Under the pieces are notes generated by a model. It was given only the letters and a program-made list of their open reading frames with translations, was not told the origin of the DNA and did not search any database. A stretch of 64,000 nucleotides of DNA from AC-32 sp963755635 (lineage in GTDB: Bacteria; Actinomycetota; Thermoleophilia; Gaiellales; Gaiellaceae), in the NCBI GenBank assembly GCA_963755635.1, contig CAVWKS010000028.1:46779-110778 (forward strand). Reading direction: 5' to 3'. This document shows, piece by piece, positions 20,847 to 30,037 of this stretch. Position numbers and translations under genes: made by a program. Every line of letters begins with the position of its first letter. The stretch's first letter is position 1.

Positions 20847-21709
20847 GTCACCGGCTCCATCTGGCGCGCAGCGTCGAGCGTGTCGGCGAGGGTCTGCTCG
20901 AGCGGAATCTCGGGGCTCCAGCCGGTCGCCTCGCGCAGCCGTGACGGATCGCCCGCGAGCCGCGGCACCTCTGCGGGGCGCACGCGGCTCTCGTCGCGCT
21001 CCACGCGCACGTTGACGCGCGCGAGGCCGACCAGGAGATCGACCACCTGCGCCATCGTCACCGGCCGCCCCGAGGCGATGTTGTACGTGCCCGCCGGCAC
21101 GGATCCGTCGAGCAGCAGCCGGTACGCGCGGCAGACGTCGCGCACGTCGAGGATGTCTCGTTCCGCAGAAAGGTCACCGACGCGGAGCGTACCGCCGCCC
21201 TCGGCTTCCAGCCGCGCGATCTGCCGCGACCAGGAGCCGACGGCGAAGCGGTCGTCGCGGCCTGGGCCCTCGTGGTTGACGGCGCGCGCGACCACCACGT
21301 CGAGCCGCGAGGCAGCGCAGGCCAGCTCGGCGGCGGCTTTGCTCGCCGCGTAAGGGGAGACCGGCGCGAGCCGCTCGTCCTCTGGCGTCGGGATGCGCGC
21401 GGCGTTGCCGTAGACCTCGCACGTCGACGCGAGCAGCACGCGCGCGTCAGGGCGCTCGGCGCTCACCGCCGCGAGGACGTTGACGGTGCCATCGACGTTC
21501 ACGCGCCAGGTGCGCCAGACGTCCTGCCACGAAGCGGCCACGGACGACTCGGCCGCGAGGTGGACGACTGCGTCCGCGCCACCCACGGCTGCGCGGAGAG
21601 GATCCGCCTCGAGGACGTCGCCCTCGAAGGGAACGAACGCCTCTCCGAGCTCGGCGCGGAGGTGAGTGCCGACGAAGCCCGCCGGCCCGGTGACCAGGAC
21701 GGGACCCAT
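20843..21709 (-). CDS. rmd: GDP-4-keto-6-deoxy-D-mannose reductase (RmlD/epimerase-type SDR)
   Basis: A 288-aa intact extended SDR. It has VLVTGPAGFVGTHLRAEL (cofactor loop), VVHLAAESSVAASW, LLASTCEVYGNA (catalytic Thr/Ser region), SPYAASKAAAELACA (Tyr-x3-Lys) and ERDILDVRDVCRAYRLLL. With gmd directly next to it (TGA/GTG overlap at 20843-20846), the simplest reading is stereospecific reduction to GDP-D-rhamnose. GDP-L-fucose synthase is less likely because that family has a different active-site neighbourhood. The start is ATG 21709, sharing one base with the upstream stop. Confidence 0.8.
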
Positions 21710-23233
21710 CAGTACGCGCCGCGCGCGCGCAGGACCGCAGGGATCGTCTTCAGCAGGATCGAGATGTCGAGCCAGATCGACCAGTTTTCGAGGTAGTAGA
21801 AGTCGAGGCGCACGAGGTCGTCGAAGCCGAGGTTCGAGCGGCCCGAGATCTGCCAGAGACCCGTGATCCCCGGGAGCACGAGGTAGCGCTTGCGGTGCCA
21901 GGCCTCGAGCAGCGCGTAGTCGCGGAGCGGCAGCGGCCGCGGCCCGACGAGGCTCATCTCGCCGCGAAGAACGTTCCAGACCTGGGGGATCTCGTCGAGC
22001 GAGAAGCGCCGCAGCACCGCGCCCACGCCGGTGACGCGCGGGTCCTCGCGGATCTTGAAGAGCGGGCCATCCGCCTCGTTCGCCGCCTCGAGCTCGGCCT
22101 GCTGGTCCGGCGCGTCTGCATACATCGTGCGGAACTTGAGCATCGCGAACGTCTGCTCCCCCAGGCCGATCCGCTCGTCGCGGAAGAACACGGGGCCCCG
22201 CGAGTTGAGCTTGACGGCAGCGGCGATCGCGAGCCACACCGGCAGCCCGGCGACGAGGACCAGGCTCGAGACGACGAGGTCGAACCCGCGCTTGACGAAC
22301 CAGTCGAGCCCGACGAAGGCCGGCGGGCGCAGCTCGAACAGCGGCACGCCCTGCCCCGGGATGAACTGCGGCCGGTGGCGCAGCAGCTCGGTCGCCTTCG
22401 GCGCGACCCGCACGTTGACCCCGCGACGGTGCGCGAGCGAGACGATCTCCAGCAGCTCGCGCTCGCTGAAGTCGGAGTCGGTCACGATCAGCTCGTCGAC
22501 ACGCGTGTCCTCCAGGATCGCCGGCAGGCCACGCAGGTCACCGAGCACCGGCAGGCCTATCCCGTCCGCGTCGGACGAGATCGCGCCGACGAACTCGTAG
22601 TCGATCCCGCTCCGGCGCGAGCCGAGCGCCCGGTGCAGGTCGGCGAGGCTGTCGCCCGCCCCCACCAGCAGCGCGTGCCGCCGGGCGCCGAGCGAGTGCA
22701 GGAGCTCCTGCGTGACCGCGTCGTAGCTGCCGCGCAGCGCCGAGATCGCCACAGCCGAGAAGAGCACCGCCGCCGGGATCAGCCCGTAGGTAGAGAACTT
22801 GTGCCGTCCCGAGCCCGAACGCGAGCGTGATCAGGGCGACGACCACGAGCGACGAGAGGACCCGGCCAAAGCCCGGCCGGCGGTCGCGCTCGGCGTAGAG
22901 CTCGGCCTGCGAGAAGACGAGCACTGTGATGAGTGTCAGGAACGGAAGCCAGTCGGTCTCGACGCGCCAGACGAAGCCCCAGAGCACGGGGCTGCCGTAG
23001 TAGAGCTCGCGCAGGACGAGCGCCGCGTAGAGGCCGAGCACGATCCCGCCGAGGTCGAGCACGACGAGCGCGGTGATGCTCGCGATGCGCCGTCCGGCAG
23101 CGGAGAGCTGGCCGTTGGTCAGGAAGAACGGCCGGCCCGAACGGATGTCGACCGGAACGCGCTCGTCGCCGGTCGAGGGTGCAACGGGGGCGGGGATTCG
23201 ACCCCGACCCCGTTGCGGTGTCCTTATCGCCAC
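21709..23233 (-). CDS. polyprenyl-phosphate sugar-1-phosphate transferase (WbaP/WcaJ-like, one frameshift)
   Basis: The initiating enzyme of a polymerised glycan: it moves a sugar-1-phosphate onto undecaprenyl phosphate. It has about 500 aa in three parts: N-terminal membrane helices (LVVLDLGGIVLGLYAALVLR, FLTLITVLVFSQAELY), a CoA-binding-like Rossmann domain (HALLVGAGDSLADLHRAL, DELIVTDSDFSE), and the catalytic PHPT domain (FDLVVSSLVLVAGLPVWLAI, MLKFRTMY, FSLDEIPQVWNVLRGEMSLV, GPRPLP, YLVLPGITGLWQ). The frame shifts near 22795. The start is unclear: GTG 23233 is in frame, and ATG 23237 would need an indel in the G/C-rich hairpin. Confidence 0.85.
23181..23216. repeat. GC-rich inverted repeat (15-bp arms) at the start of the phosphoglycosyltransferase gene
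   Basis: The arms are gcaacgggggcgggg (23181-23195) and ccccgaccccgttgc (23202-23216), with the loop attcga. Fourteen of 15 pairs match. In the minus transcript the hairpin sits just after the glycoside hydrolase stop (23240-23238) and overlaps the presumed first codons of the next gene. It could slow ribosomes or polymerase, or act as an intra-operon attenuator. No U-tract follows, so a classical terminator is not supported. Confidence 0.6.
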
Positions 23234-23237
23234 GCAT

Positions 23238-24365
23238 CTAGTGTGGCAGGCGGCGGAAGGCGTAGTAGGCGGCTTCTTCTTGCCGCTGTAGGTCTCGAGG
23301 CCCGACTGCCAGCCGGCGAGCCGCTTCTCGTCGCGCAGGAGGAACCACGTCATCAGTCCGATGCGCGGATTCCGCCGGGCGATCGAGAACGCCTGCGCGA
23401 GGTACTTCGCCTGCTTCGCCCACGAGACGCCGAAGTGCGGATCGGGCGGCCGCGTCTGATAGCCGTACTCGGTGATCCAGAGCGTCTTGTGGCCGTAGAG
23501 CCTGGTCAGCAGGCCGATCAGGACGTTGATGTTCGCGAGCGTCACCGCGGTCTTCGACTTCGGCATCGTGCTCGGGCTCTCGGTCGGCCGGCTGTAGTAC
23601 GGATGGTGCGCGTACACGTCGAAGTGCCGGCCGCTCAGCCCGTAGCGCTTGAGCGCCGAGAGGAAGGTCAGCGGCGCGATCGACGCACGCGTGCTGCGCG
23701 CGCGGTTGTTCCCGTGCGGGTCGGTGCCGCCGCACGCCACGGTCTCCTTCAGGTGCGTCGAGTGGACACCGGCCCAGACCGCCGTGCAGATCGCCGCGTA
23801 GGTCTTCGCCGCGATCGGGATGTTCCTCCCGCCGACGATCTGCCACTGCGGCCGCAGGAAGACCGGGTTGTTCGGCTCGTTCCAGGCCATCCACTTGCGC
23901 ACGGCCGGCAGCGTGACGCCGTCGGCGCGCTTGAACGTGCCGCTGTAACGCTTTGCCGCCGCGGTGGCGAAGTAGCGGAGGTTGACCATCTTCTTCGGGG
24001 CGCGGTTCGGCTTGACCGCGCCGGCCCAGTGCGGCGTGCCGTAGATCGTGAACAGGACCTGGATGTGGTTCTTGGCCGCGTTCTGGACGAACGAGTCGTA
24101 CGGCGCCCAGTTGTAGGCGGGGTCGTTCGGATCGGCAGGATGTGCCGGCCGCTTCAGCGCCACGATCTGGCCCCAGAGCAGGTCCATGCGCAGGACCTGG
24201 ACCCGCAGGTTCTTGAACGCCGCGAACGAGCGGTCTGGCGCGAGCAGCGACTGGGACGGGTCGTACATGCCGACGAGCATCCCGCGGGACGCCGCCGCAG
24301 GCTCGGGCCGCGCAGAGGCGGCGAGGACGGACAGGACGATTGCGATCAGGGCGATGCAGAATCTC

Positions 24366-24376
<11 letters not shown>
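23238..24376 (-). CDS. secreted clan GH-A glycoside hydrolase
   Basis: About 378 aa with a signal peptide (KRFCIALIAIVLSVLAASA, then PEPAAASRG), so it acts outside the cytoplasmic membrane. A TIM-barrel hydrolase is indicated by the acid/base motif KWMAWNEPNN (Glu near residue 162) and the nucleophile motif LWITEYGYQTRP (Glu near residue 302), the typical pair of clan A. VYAHHPYY lies between them. TTG 24376 is chosen as the start because GGGAG lies just upstream and a basic residue precedes the hydrophobic core. It overlaps the uxs stop by 11 bases. A slip in the final KKK codons (about 23280) leads to the end AYYAFRRLPH. A hydrolase inside a synthesis operon often trims or releases the product. 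Confidence 0.78.
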
Positions 24377-25301
<925 letters not shown>

Positions 25302-25456
25302 CCGAGTGATGTTATCCGGGGTCTCAACGGGCCCCGGCAGCTCTTACGAACTCCTAACCTGCACCCGTTTTATGGTTCCGGCCGCGAATTCCTACACCCG
25401 GACGGACCGCTGATGGCAGGCGATTTCGCGCAGTCCGAGCGCGCGCAGGCGACCGT
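25302..25456. promoter_or_regulatory. promoter region upstream of uxs, with small hairpin
   Basis: 155 bp without a gene and clearly less GC-rich than its flanks. It lies upstream of the minus-strand uxs operon (25301 to 19852) and so should carry its promoter. On the minus strand a GGAAC followed about 16 bases later by GTTA resembles an ECF-sigma promoter; this is weak evidence. A CCGGGG/CCCCGG stem (25316-25337) would lie in the 5' leader. The region also follows the stop of no + gene, so nothing else claims it. Confidence 0.35.
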
Positions 25457-26236
25457 CTAGCTGGAAGGCTGTTCGGAAGCCCGCGGCCGGAGCAGGAAGA
25501 TCATCGTCGGGTTGAGCGGCGACAGGAGCCGCAGGACAGGAGCGGGCGCGTCGCAGAGCACGCGCACCGGCAGGCTCAGCTGCTCGAGCTCCTTGTAGAC
25601 CCGCATCGCGGCGATCGTCGCGTTCTCGTGCTCGAAGCCGGCCTCGCCGAACAGGCGCTCCGCGCGGCGGCGCGTAGGGAGGTTGCAGTCGTAGTGCGTC
25701 CCCCGGTGAGCGGCCCGGACATACGGGTCGGCGAAGCGCCGCGGAACCCAGCTCAGGAACGGCAACCGGAAATGCGGCTCGACCAGACCCCAGCGGTTCG
25801 GGACGGCGAGGTAGCAGAGACCGTCCGGGCTCAGGACGCGCCTGACCTCGCGGAGGTGGTGAAGCTGATCGGCCCGCTCGCCGACGTGCTCGATCACGTG
25901 GTTGGAGAGGACGACGTCGAATGAACCCGGCTCGTAAGGCAGCTCCGTGCCGTCCACCTGCGTGAACTCGTAGCCCTCGGCCGTCTTGCGCTGGTCCTTC
26001 ACGTCGACGGCCGCGACGCGGCCCTGCGGCCCGACGAGCTCGGCCAGGGCGCTCGCGATGTAGCCGGACCCCGCGCCGATGTCGAGCAGGCGGGCGCCCT
26101 CCAGCGGCCGCACCGTCTCGACCAGGCGCGCGATCTTCCGGGCCTTCAGCAGCCGCGACTCGTGATCGAGGATCGCGTGCGGCTGCCGCTCGACCGGCGC
26201 AGGGGTCGCTGAGGCTTCGGCGGGCACTGCGGCCAC
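25457..26236 (-). CDS. class I SAM methyltransferase
   Basis: About 259 aa, intact. After a low-complexity leader rich in Ala and Pro it shows LLDIGAGSGYIASALAELVG (motif I), VAAVDVKDQR, SFDVVLSNHVIEHVGERADQ and CYLAVPNRWGLVEPHFRLPF. This is a UbiE-like sugar or lipid-glycan methyltransferase by context. Start candidates in frame are GTG 26236 and GTG 26227; the latter gives VPAEA, mirrored by the divergent gene. It stands alone on the minus strand. Its substrate is unknown. Confidence 0.78.
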   Translation of the reverse strand: MAAVPAEASATPAPVERQPHAILDHESRLLKARKIARLVETVRPLEGARLLDIGAGSGYIASALAELVGPQGRVAAVDVKDQRKTAEGYEFTQVDGTELPYEPGSFDVVLSNHVIEHVGERADQLHHLREVRRVLSPDGLCYLAVPNRWGLVEPHFRLPFLSWVPRRFADPYVRAAHRGTHYDCNLPTRRRAERLFGEAGFEHENATIAAMRVYKELEQLSLPVRVLCDAPAPVLRLLSPLNPTMIFLLRPRASEQPSS

Positions 26237-26296
26237 GGTATCGGCGCTGTCGGCCGGCCCCTTGAGGGACTGGGCCGCGACGCCGATGACCCCTGA

Positions 26297-27301
26297 GTGC
26301 CCGCGGAGGCTCACCCGGTCAAGCGCGCGCTCCGCGTGGCGGGGACGGTGCTCATCACGGGCGGCTGCGCTGCGTACCTCGTCTGGAAGATCGATCTCAC
26401 CGAGACGGCGCGCGTCCTGGCGAGCGTCAGGCCCGCGTACTTCGCCGCTGCGCTCGCGCTGCTGTTCGCGACGATTCCGCCGCTCGCCTGGCGCTGGAGG
26501 CTCCTCCTCCGAGCGCGCGACATCGACGACAGCCTCGCGTGGCTGATGCGCGCGTACCTCGTCTCGTACGCCGCGGGCCAGGTGCTGCCCACCTCGCTGG
26601 GCGGCGATGCGACCCGGATCTTCGAGACCTCCCGCCGGCATCCGGGACGCGGCGGGGATATCGCCGGCTCCGTGCTGCTCGAGCGCGCCATCGGCGGCGC
26701 GGCGACGCTCGTGCTGGCGGCGGTCGGCTTCGGGCTTGCCTACGGAAGCTACGACGTCGGCGCTTACGTCTGGGTGGAGCTCGCCTTCGTCCTGGCGGCG
26801 GTCGTCCTGTTCGTCCTCCTGTTCGCGCGCTCCGCCCGTCCGCTGCTCGCACGCCTGGCGCCGATGCTGCGGGCGGTCAAGCTCGAGCGGCCGGTGCGGG
26901 CGGTCTACGAGGCCATGCACGCTTACCGCGGCGACGCGAATGTCCTCGGGACGGCGTTCGCTGTGACGCTCGTCCTGCAGGCGGCGCGCGTGATGACGAT
27001 CTGGCTGGCGGCGGAAGCCGTGCACGTCCACCTCTCGCCGCGCCCGTTCTTCGTGATGGGCCCGCTGCTCTTCCTGGTCATGCTCGTGCCGTTCACAATC
27101 AACGGTTTCGCGCTGCGCGAGTCGTTCTTCGTCAGCTTCCTCGGGAACCTCGGCGTCGCCGCGGACCCCGCCTTCGCGACTGGGTTCCTGTTCTTCCTGC
27201 TCTCGACGTCGCTGGCCCTGCCCGGAGCGGCGATCGTCTTCTGGGAGAGCGTGCGGGGCGCGCCACGGGCCGCTGCCCAGGCCCCGTCCCCAACTCGCTA
27301 G
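26297..27301 (+). CDS. lysylphosphatidylglycerol synthase/AglD-like flippase (UPF0104)
   Basis: A 334-aa intact protein with seven or eight membrane helices. It shows VLITGGCAAYLVWKIDLTET, WRWRLLLRARDI, YLVSYAAGQVLPTSLGGDAT (the family hallmark with GG-DA-R), GSVLLERAIGGAATL and VPFTINGFALRESFFVSFL (near the end). These are the conserved blocks of the UPF0104/AglD2 family, members of which help move polyprenyl-linked sugars or lipids across the membrane. The start is GTG 26297, divergent from the methyltransferase. A close paralogue lies at 48280-49267. The stop TAG shares CTAG with the small convergent ORF. Confidence 0.85.
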   Translation: MPAEAHPVKRALRVAGTVLITGGCAAYLVWKIDLTETARVLASVRPAYFAAALALLFATIPPLAWRWRLLLRARDIDDSLAWLMRAYLVSYAAGQVLPTSLGGDATRIFETSRRHPGRGGDIAGSVLLERAIGGAATLVLAAVGFGLAYGSYDVGAYVWVELAFVLAAVVLFVLLFARSARPLLARLAPMLRAVKLERPVRAVYEAMHAYRGDANVLGTAFAVTLVLQAARVMTIWLAAEAVHVHLSPRPFFVMGPLLFLVMLVPFTINGFALRESFFVSFLGNLGVAADPAFATGFLFFLLSTSLALPGAAIVFWESVRGAPRAAAQAPSPTR

Positions 27302-27441
27302 GAACTCGCCCGACGCCTGGCCGCGCGCTCGGCGTCGCGCCGCTTCAGCTCCTCGAGCCGCTTCAGCGCGCGCTCGCGCAATTCGAGCGAGTACGCCTTC
27401 TCCTCAGGGGTTCTCTTCGGAAACCTCTTCTTCACCGTCAT
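27298..27441 (-). CDS. small basic coiled-coil protein (47 aa), hypothetical
   Basis: ATG 27441 to TAG 27300-27298. The product begins MTVKKRFPKRTPEEKAYSLE and continues with LRERALKRLEELKRRDAERA, ending RRRASS: one long, very basic amphipathic helix. No family is recognised. It overlaps the upstream small ORF by 38 bases in another frame, so translation is probably coupled. Its stop forms the CTAG palindrome with the + strand flippase. Such helices can bind nucleic acid or a partner; its acidic upstream neighbour is an obvious candidate partner (inference). Confidence 0.55.
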   Translation of the reverse strand: MTVKKRFPKRTPEEKAYSLELRERALKRLEELKRRDAERAARRRASS

Positions 27442-27541
27442 CGTCCTCGAAATAGTCGAGTAGCCGGTGCACCCCGACCTGGATGTCGAGGAGCAAGGTG
27501 ATGATAAAGGTCGTGTCGCTCCATCCAGGCTCGGCGTCCAC
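27404..27541 (-). CDS. small protein with acidic tail (45 aa), hypothetical
   Basis: GTG 27541 to TGA 27406-27404. The product starts VDAEPGWSDTTFIITLLLDI, then QVGVHRLLDYF and the acidic end EDDDGEEEVSEENP. The helical core followed by a poly-acidic tail looks like a genuine small protein and not a shadow, since no gene lies opposite it. The acidic codons overlap the first codons of the basic small ORF, so the same bases encode opposite charges in two frames. The start is uncertain because no ATG is in frame. Confidence 0.5.
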   Translation of the reverse strand: MDAEPGWSDTTFIITLLLDIQVGVHRLLDYFEDDDGEEEVSEENP

Positions 27542-27620
27542 CGCCGAAACGATGCTCAGCTGGGTGCTGCTCAGCAAGTGCTTCTTTCGGACAGGGCCTG
27601 GGCAACAGCGAGGGCTCGCA

Positions 27621-27693
27621 TGGCCAGCGTGCAGGAATGTCACCCGAGCGTTCGGACGATACTGAGAGGCATGAAAGGACATCCGTAGGAGAC
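27621..27693 (+). repeat. ~80-bp dispersed repeat, copy 1 (degenerate)
   Basis: Starts tggccagcgtgcaggaatgt and keeps cgatactgagag then ggacatccgtaggag. It aligns with copy 3 in both its head (tgggccagtgtgcgggaat) and its middle (cgata..ctgagag..ggac). It lies immediately before GNAT gene 1 and overlaps that gene's chosen start codon. Confidence 0.55.
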
Positions 27694-28212
27694 GCGGCGA
27701 AGCAAGCGATCGCTCTCCGCACGGCACGGCTGATCCTGACGCCTCTTTCCCCGCTTGACGAAGCCGAGCACGCAAGAGCGTCTGGGAGCTCAGGCGATGC
27801 GTTGCGTGACACTCGCGCCGCCGAGCTGCAATGGCTAGACCACGGCTTCGGCCCATGGGCAATCCGAGACCTCGGGGACAACAGCTTCCTCGGTGTTGCT
27901 GAGCTGCGTCTCGCGGGTGACGGAATCGAGGGAATCGCTCCCGACGAAGTCGAAGCAGGCTGGTGGGTGAAGGAGAACCGGCGCAACCAACACATCGCGA
28001 CGGAAGCGATGCGCGTGGCCATCGGTGACCTCTGGGATCGTGCCGGCGTCGAGAGCGTCACCGCATACATCGATGAGGGGGAGAACGAGCCGTCGCGTCG
28101 TCTCGCGGCCAGCCTCGGCTTCACAGTGCGCAGCCAGGGCCGCGGTCGCTTCGGCGAACCGATGACGGTGTACGAGCTTCTTCGAGCTGGCTGGCGTAGA
28201 CGAGTACGTTGA
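27637..28212 (+). CDS. GNAT family N-acetyltransferase (RimJ/RimL-like)
   Basis: About 191 aa. It transfers an acetyl group from acetyl-CoA to an amine. It shows LRTARLILTPLSPLDEAE at the start of the domain, GFGPWAIRDLGDNSFLGVAE, VEAGWWVKENRRNQHIATEA (the acetyl-CoA loop in the Q/R-x-x-G/A-like position) and VESVTAYIDEGENEPSRRLA then SLGFTVRSQGRGRF. This is the RimJ-type order. GC content is visibly lower than in the glycan genes. ATG 27637 lies inside the repeat, so the real start may be nearer 27690. It is unrelated to polysaccharide synthesis by sequence and probably arrived with the repeat-flanked island. Confidence 0.75.
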   Translation: MSPERSDDTERHERTSVGDAAKQAIALRTARLILTPLSPLDEAEHARASGSSGDALRDTRAAELQWLDHGFGPWAIRDLGDNSFLGVAELRLAGDGIEGIAPDEVEAGWWVKENRRNQHIATEAMRVAIGDLWDRAGVESVTAYIDEGENEPSRRLAASLGFTVRSQGRGRFGEPMTVYELLRAGWRRRVR

Positions 28213-28235
28213 ATGCCCGGGAGCAATCCGCTCGA

Positions 28236-28320
28236 CTGGGCCAGTGTTCCGGAATGTCCCCTGATCTCCAATGGCGGCGTTGGTAGCGTTCTCGGATCAA
28301 GGAGCTTGGGGTTACCGTGC
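28236..28320 (+). repeat. ~80-bp dispersed repeat, copy 2
   Basis: 85 bp from ctgggccagtgttccggaat to ttggggttaccgtgc. The head matches copy 3 at 17 of 20 positions and the end (gatc..g...c.tggggt.accgtgc) also matches. The GTG in its last bases is the start codon of GNAT gene 2. It contains aaggag 12 bases before that GTG, which may serve as the ribosome binding site. Confidence 0.65.
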
Positions 28321-28865
28321 GGCCGGCGGTCGCAAACGAGGTGGTGGCGTTAACTGCGGCCCTGGTGCGTGTGTACCGACGAGCCTTCTCGGCACCGGGC
28401 TACGACGAGACGGAGGAGGACGTCTTGCGCTTCGCGGACGACTCGTTGCCGCGCCACGCTGCCCGTGAAGGTTTCCGCTGCGTGGTCGCGTGCCGGAATG
28501 ATGATCTAATCGGTTTCGCATACGGCTACACAGGGCGGCGCGGGCAATGGTGGACGGACGAAGTAAGCGCCCGCGCGCCCGCTCATGTCGTCGAGAAGTG
28601 GCTCGGCGGGCACTTCGAGTTCGTAGAACTTGCCGTCGATCCCGCAGCGCAGCGTCGCGGCTATGGCGGTGCGCTCCATGACGAGTTGATGATCGGTATT
28701 CCGCATGAGCACGCTCTGTTGACGACCTACGCTGACGAGCGACCTGCGCCCAGGCTCTACCGGCGACTTGGCTGGCAGCTACTCGCGGAGCAGATCTTCG
28801 ATGGCCGCGATCTATACGGCCTTGACGTCAAGCGCTGGACGAGAGGAGTGACGCGATCTTCATGA
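28317..28865 (+). CDS. GNAT family N-acetyltransferase
   Basis: A 182-aa intact protein starting at GTG 28317, the last codon of repeat copy 2. It shows VVACRNDDLIGFAYGYTGRR, FEFVELAVDPAAQRRGYGGA (beta-4 and the acetyl-CoA pyrophosphate loop Q/R-R-x-G-Y-G) and LTTYADERPAPRLYRRLGWQ (the C-terminal 'lYrrlGw' motif). The full GNAT fold is therefore present. Substrate unknown. Codon composition is less GC-biased than its neighbours. It ends 7 bases before repeat copy 3. Confidence 0.8.
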   Translation: MRPAVANEVVALTAALVRVYRRAFSAPGYDETEEDVLRFADDSLPRHAAREGFRCVVACRNDDLIGFAYGYTGRRGQWWTDEVSARAPAHVVEKWLGGHFEFVELAVDPAAQRRGYGGALHDELMIGIPHEHALLTTYADERPAPRLYRRLGWQLLAEQIFDGRDLYGLDVKRWTRGVTRSS

Positions 28866-28872
28866 CCGTGCC

Positions 28873-28954
28873 CTGGGCCAGTGTGCGGGAATTTCCCCCG
28901 AAGCTATCGCGGTGGCGATAGAGCTGAGAGATCGGACGTCTGGGGTCACCGTGC
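28873..28954 (+). repeat. ~80-bp dispersed repeat, copy 3
   Basis: 82 bp from ctgggccagtgtgcgggaat to ctggggtcaccgtgc. It contains the near-palindrome gggaatttccc. The GTG at its end opens only an 8-codon frame (VPIVSGLA, stop at 28977), so no gene follows this copy. From here to 28990 I see nothing else. Confidence 0.65.
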
Positions 28955-28990
28955 CGATTGTAAGCGGGCTGGCGTGAGCGAGTGCCCTTC

Positions 28991-30034
28991 TCACCTGGCG
29001 CTTGTCGCCGCCGGTCCGAGCGCCTGCTCGTACGTCGTGATCGTCTCTGCGATGACTTTGTCCCACGCGCAGAGCTCGGTGATCCAGGCGCGCGCATTCT
29101 CGCCCAAGCGCTTGCGGAGGGCCGGGTCGGCGAGCAGGCGGTCGATCGCGGCGCGGAGCTCCTTCGGGTTGCCGGGCTCGACGAGCAGGCCGGTCTCGCC
29201 GTCGCGCACGAGTCCGAGCAGGCCGCCCGTCGCGCCGGCGACGACCGCCTTGCCGTGAGCCATCGCCTCGGCGCAGACGACTCCGAAGCCCTCGCTTCGC
29301 GACGGCACGACGACGACCGCGGCGCGGCGGTAGCGCTCCTCCAGGTCGGCCCGCGAGATGAAGCCGAGCGCGTCGGGGAAGAGGTCGCGGAGCGGCCCGT
29401 CGCCGGAGACGATCAGGTTCAGGCCCTCTCGCGCAGCGGCCAGATCCTCGACGCCCTTCTCGCGAGAGAGCCGCCCGGTGTAGAAGACCTCCGGCGGATC
29501 GGCCTCCTCGCCCACGGTCTCAGGGATCTCGATCCCGATCGGGATGAAGCGAATGTTCTCGATCCCCGCCTGCCGCGCCGACTCGACGAGGGCCTGCGAG
29601 ATGCAGATCGTCGCCCGTGCGCGGTGGCAGATGAAGCGCACGACCCGGGGCCGGCGCCGCATCAGCTCGAAGTCGTCGAGCGCGCCGCCGGAAATCGAGC
29701 CGAGCAGGCTGACCACGAACGGCTTTCCCGAGAAGACCGCGACCACTCCGCCGGCCAGCCACATCGCGTGCACGAGGTCGGCATCGCGCGCGACGCGCCT
29801 GAGCGTCCGGATCATCGAGAGCGCAAGCAGCGGCGCGATCCACGGCCTGCGCCGGACCGCGTGCATGATCCCGCCGCCCTGGTAGGCGACGCCGTAGTCC
29901 TTGTAGACGCCGGGGTGCACGACCTCGACCTCGAGCCCCCGCGCGCGCAGCCGCTCGACCGGATCGGAGACGAATCGCCCCGCGAAATCGTCTGCGTGCC
30001 GCGGATACGAGGTCGTGAAGACGACGACCTTCAC
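28991..30034 (-). CDS. GT4 family glycosyltransferase
   Basis: A 347-aa intact enzyme. It opens VKVVVFTTSYPRHADDFAGR (GTG 30034), with DADLVHAMWLAGG, ICISQALVESARQAGI and FIPIGIEIPE, then FYTGRLSREKGVEDLAAA, LIVSGDGPLRDL, VVVPSRSEGFGVVCAEAMAH (EX7E donor motif) and GLLGLVRDGETGLLVEP. These are typical of WcaL/PimB-like retaining transferases. It is the last gene of a long minus operon that runs from about 50.4 kb, and is a clear paralogue of the GT4 at 40555-41562, with the same opening and the same order of motifs. Confidence 0.87.
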   Translation of the reverse strand: MKVVVFTTSYPRHADDFAGRFVSDPVERLRARGLEVEVVHPGVYKDYGVAYQGGGIMHAVRRRPWIAPLLALSMIRTLRRVARDADLVHAMWLAGGVVAVFSGKPFVVSLLGSISGGALDDFELMRRRPRVVRFICHRARATICISQALVESARQAGIENIRFIPIGIEIPETVGEEADPPEVFYTGRLSREKGVEDLAAAREGLNLIVSGDGPLRDLFPDALGFISRADLEERYRRAAVVVVPSRSEGFGVVCAEAMAHGKAVVAGATGGLLGLVRDGETGLLVEPGNPKELRAAIDRLLADPALRKRLGENARAWITELCAWDKVIAETITTYEQALGPAATSAR

Positions 30035-30037
30035 CGC

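Noticed and set aside
23186..23216. tRNA T-arm-like sequence on the minus strand (ggggtcgaatcccc)
   Set aside because: The loop is one base short of a T-loop, and no anticodon or D arm lies upstream at tRNA spacing. The wider 15-bp stem explains it as a simple hairpin.
27621..28954. Classical integron attC sites in the GNAT repeats
   Set aside because: I find no GTTRRRY/RYYYAAC core pairs in the repeats, and no integrase gene in the window.
28951..28977. Short ORF VPIVSGLA after repeat copy 3
   Set aside because: Eight codons with no partner. It is treated as the empty end of the cassette array.
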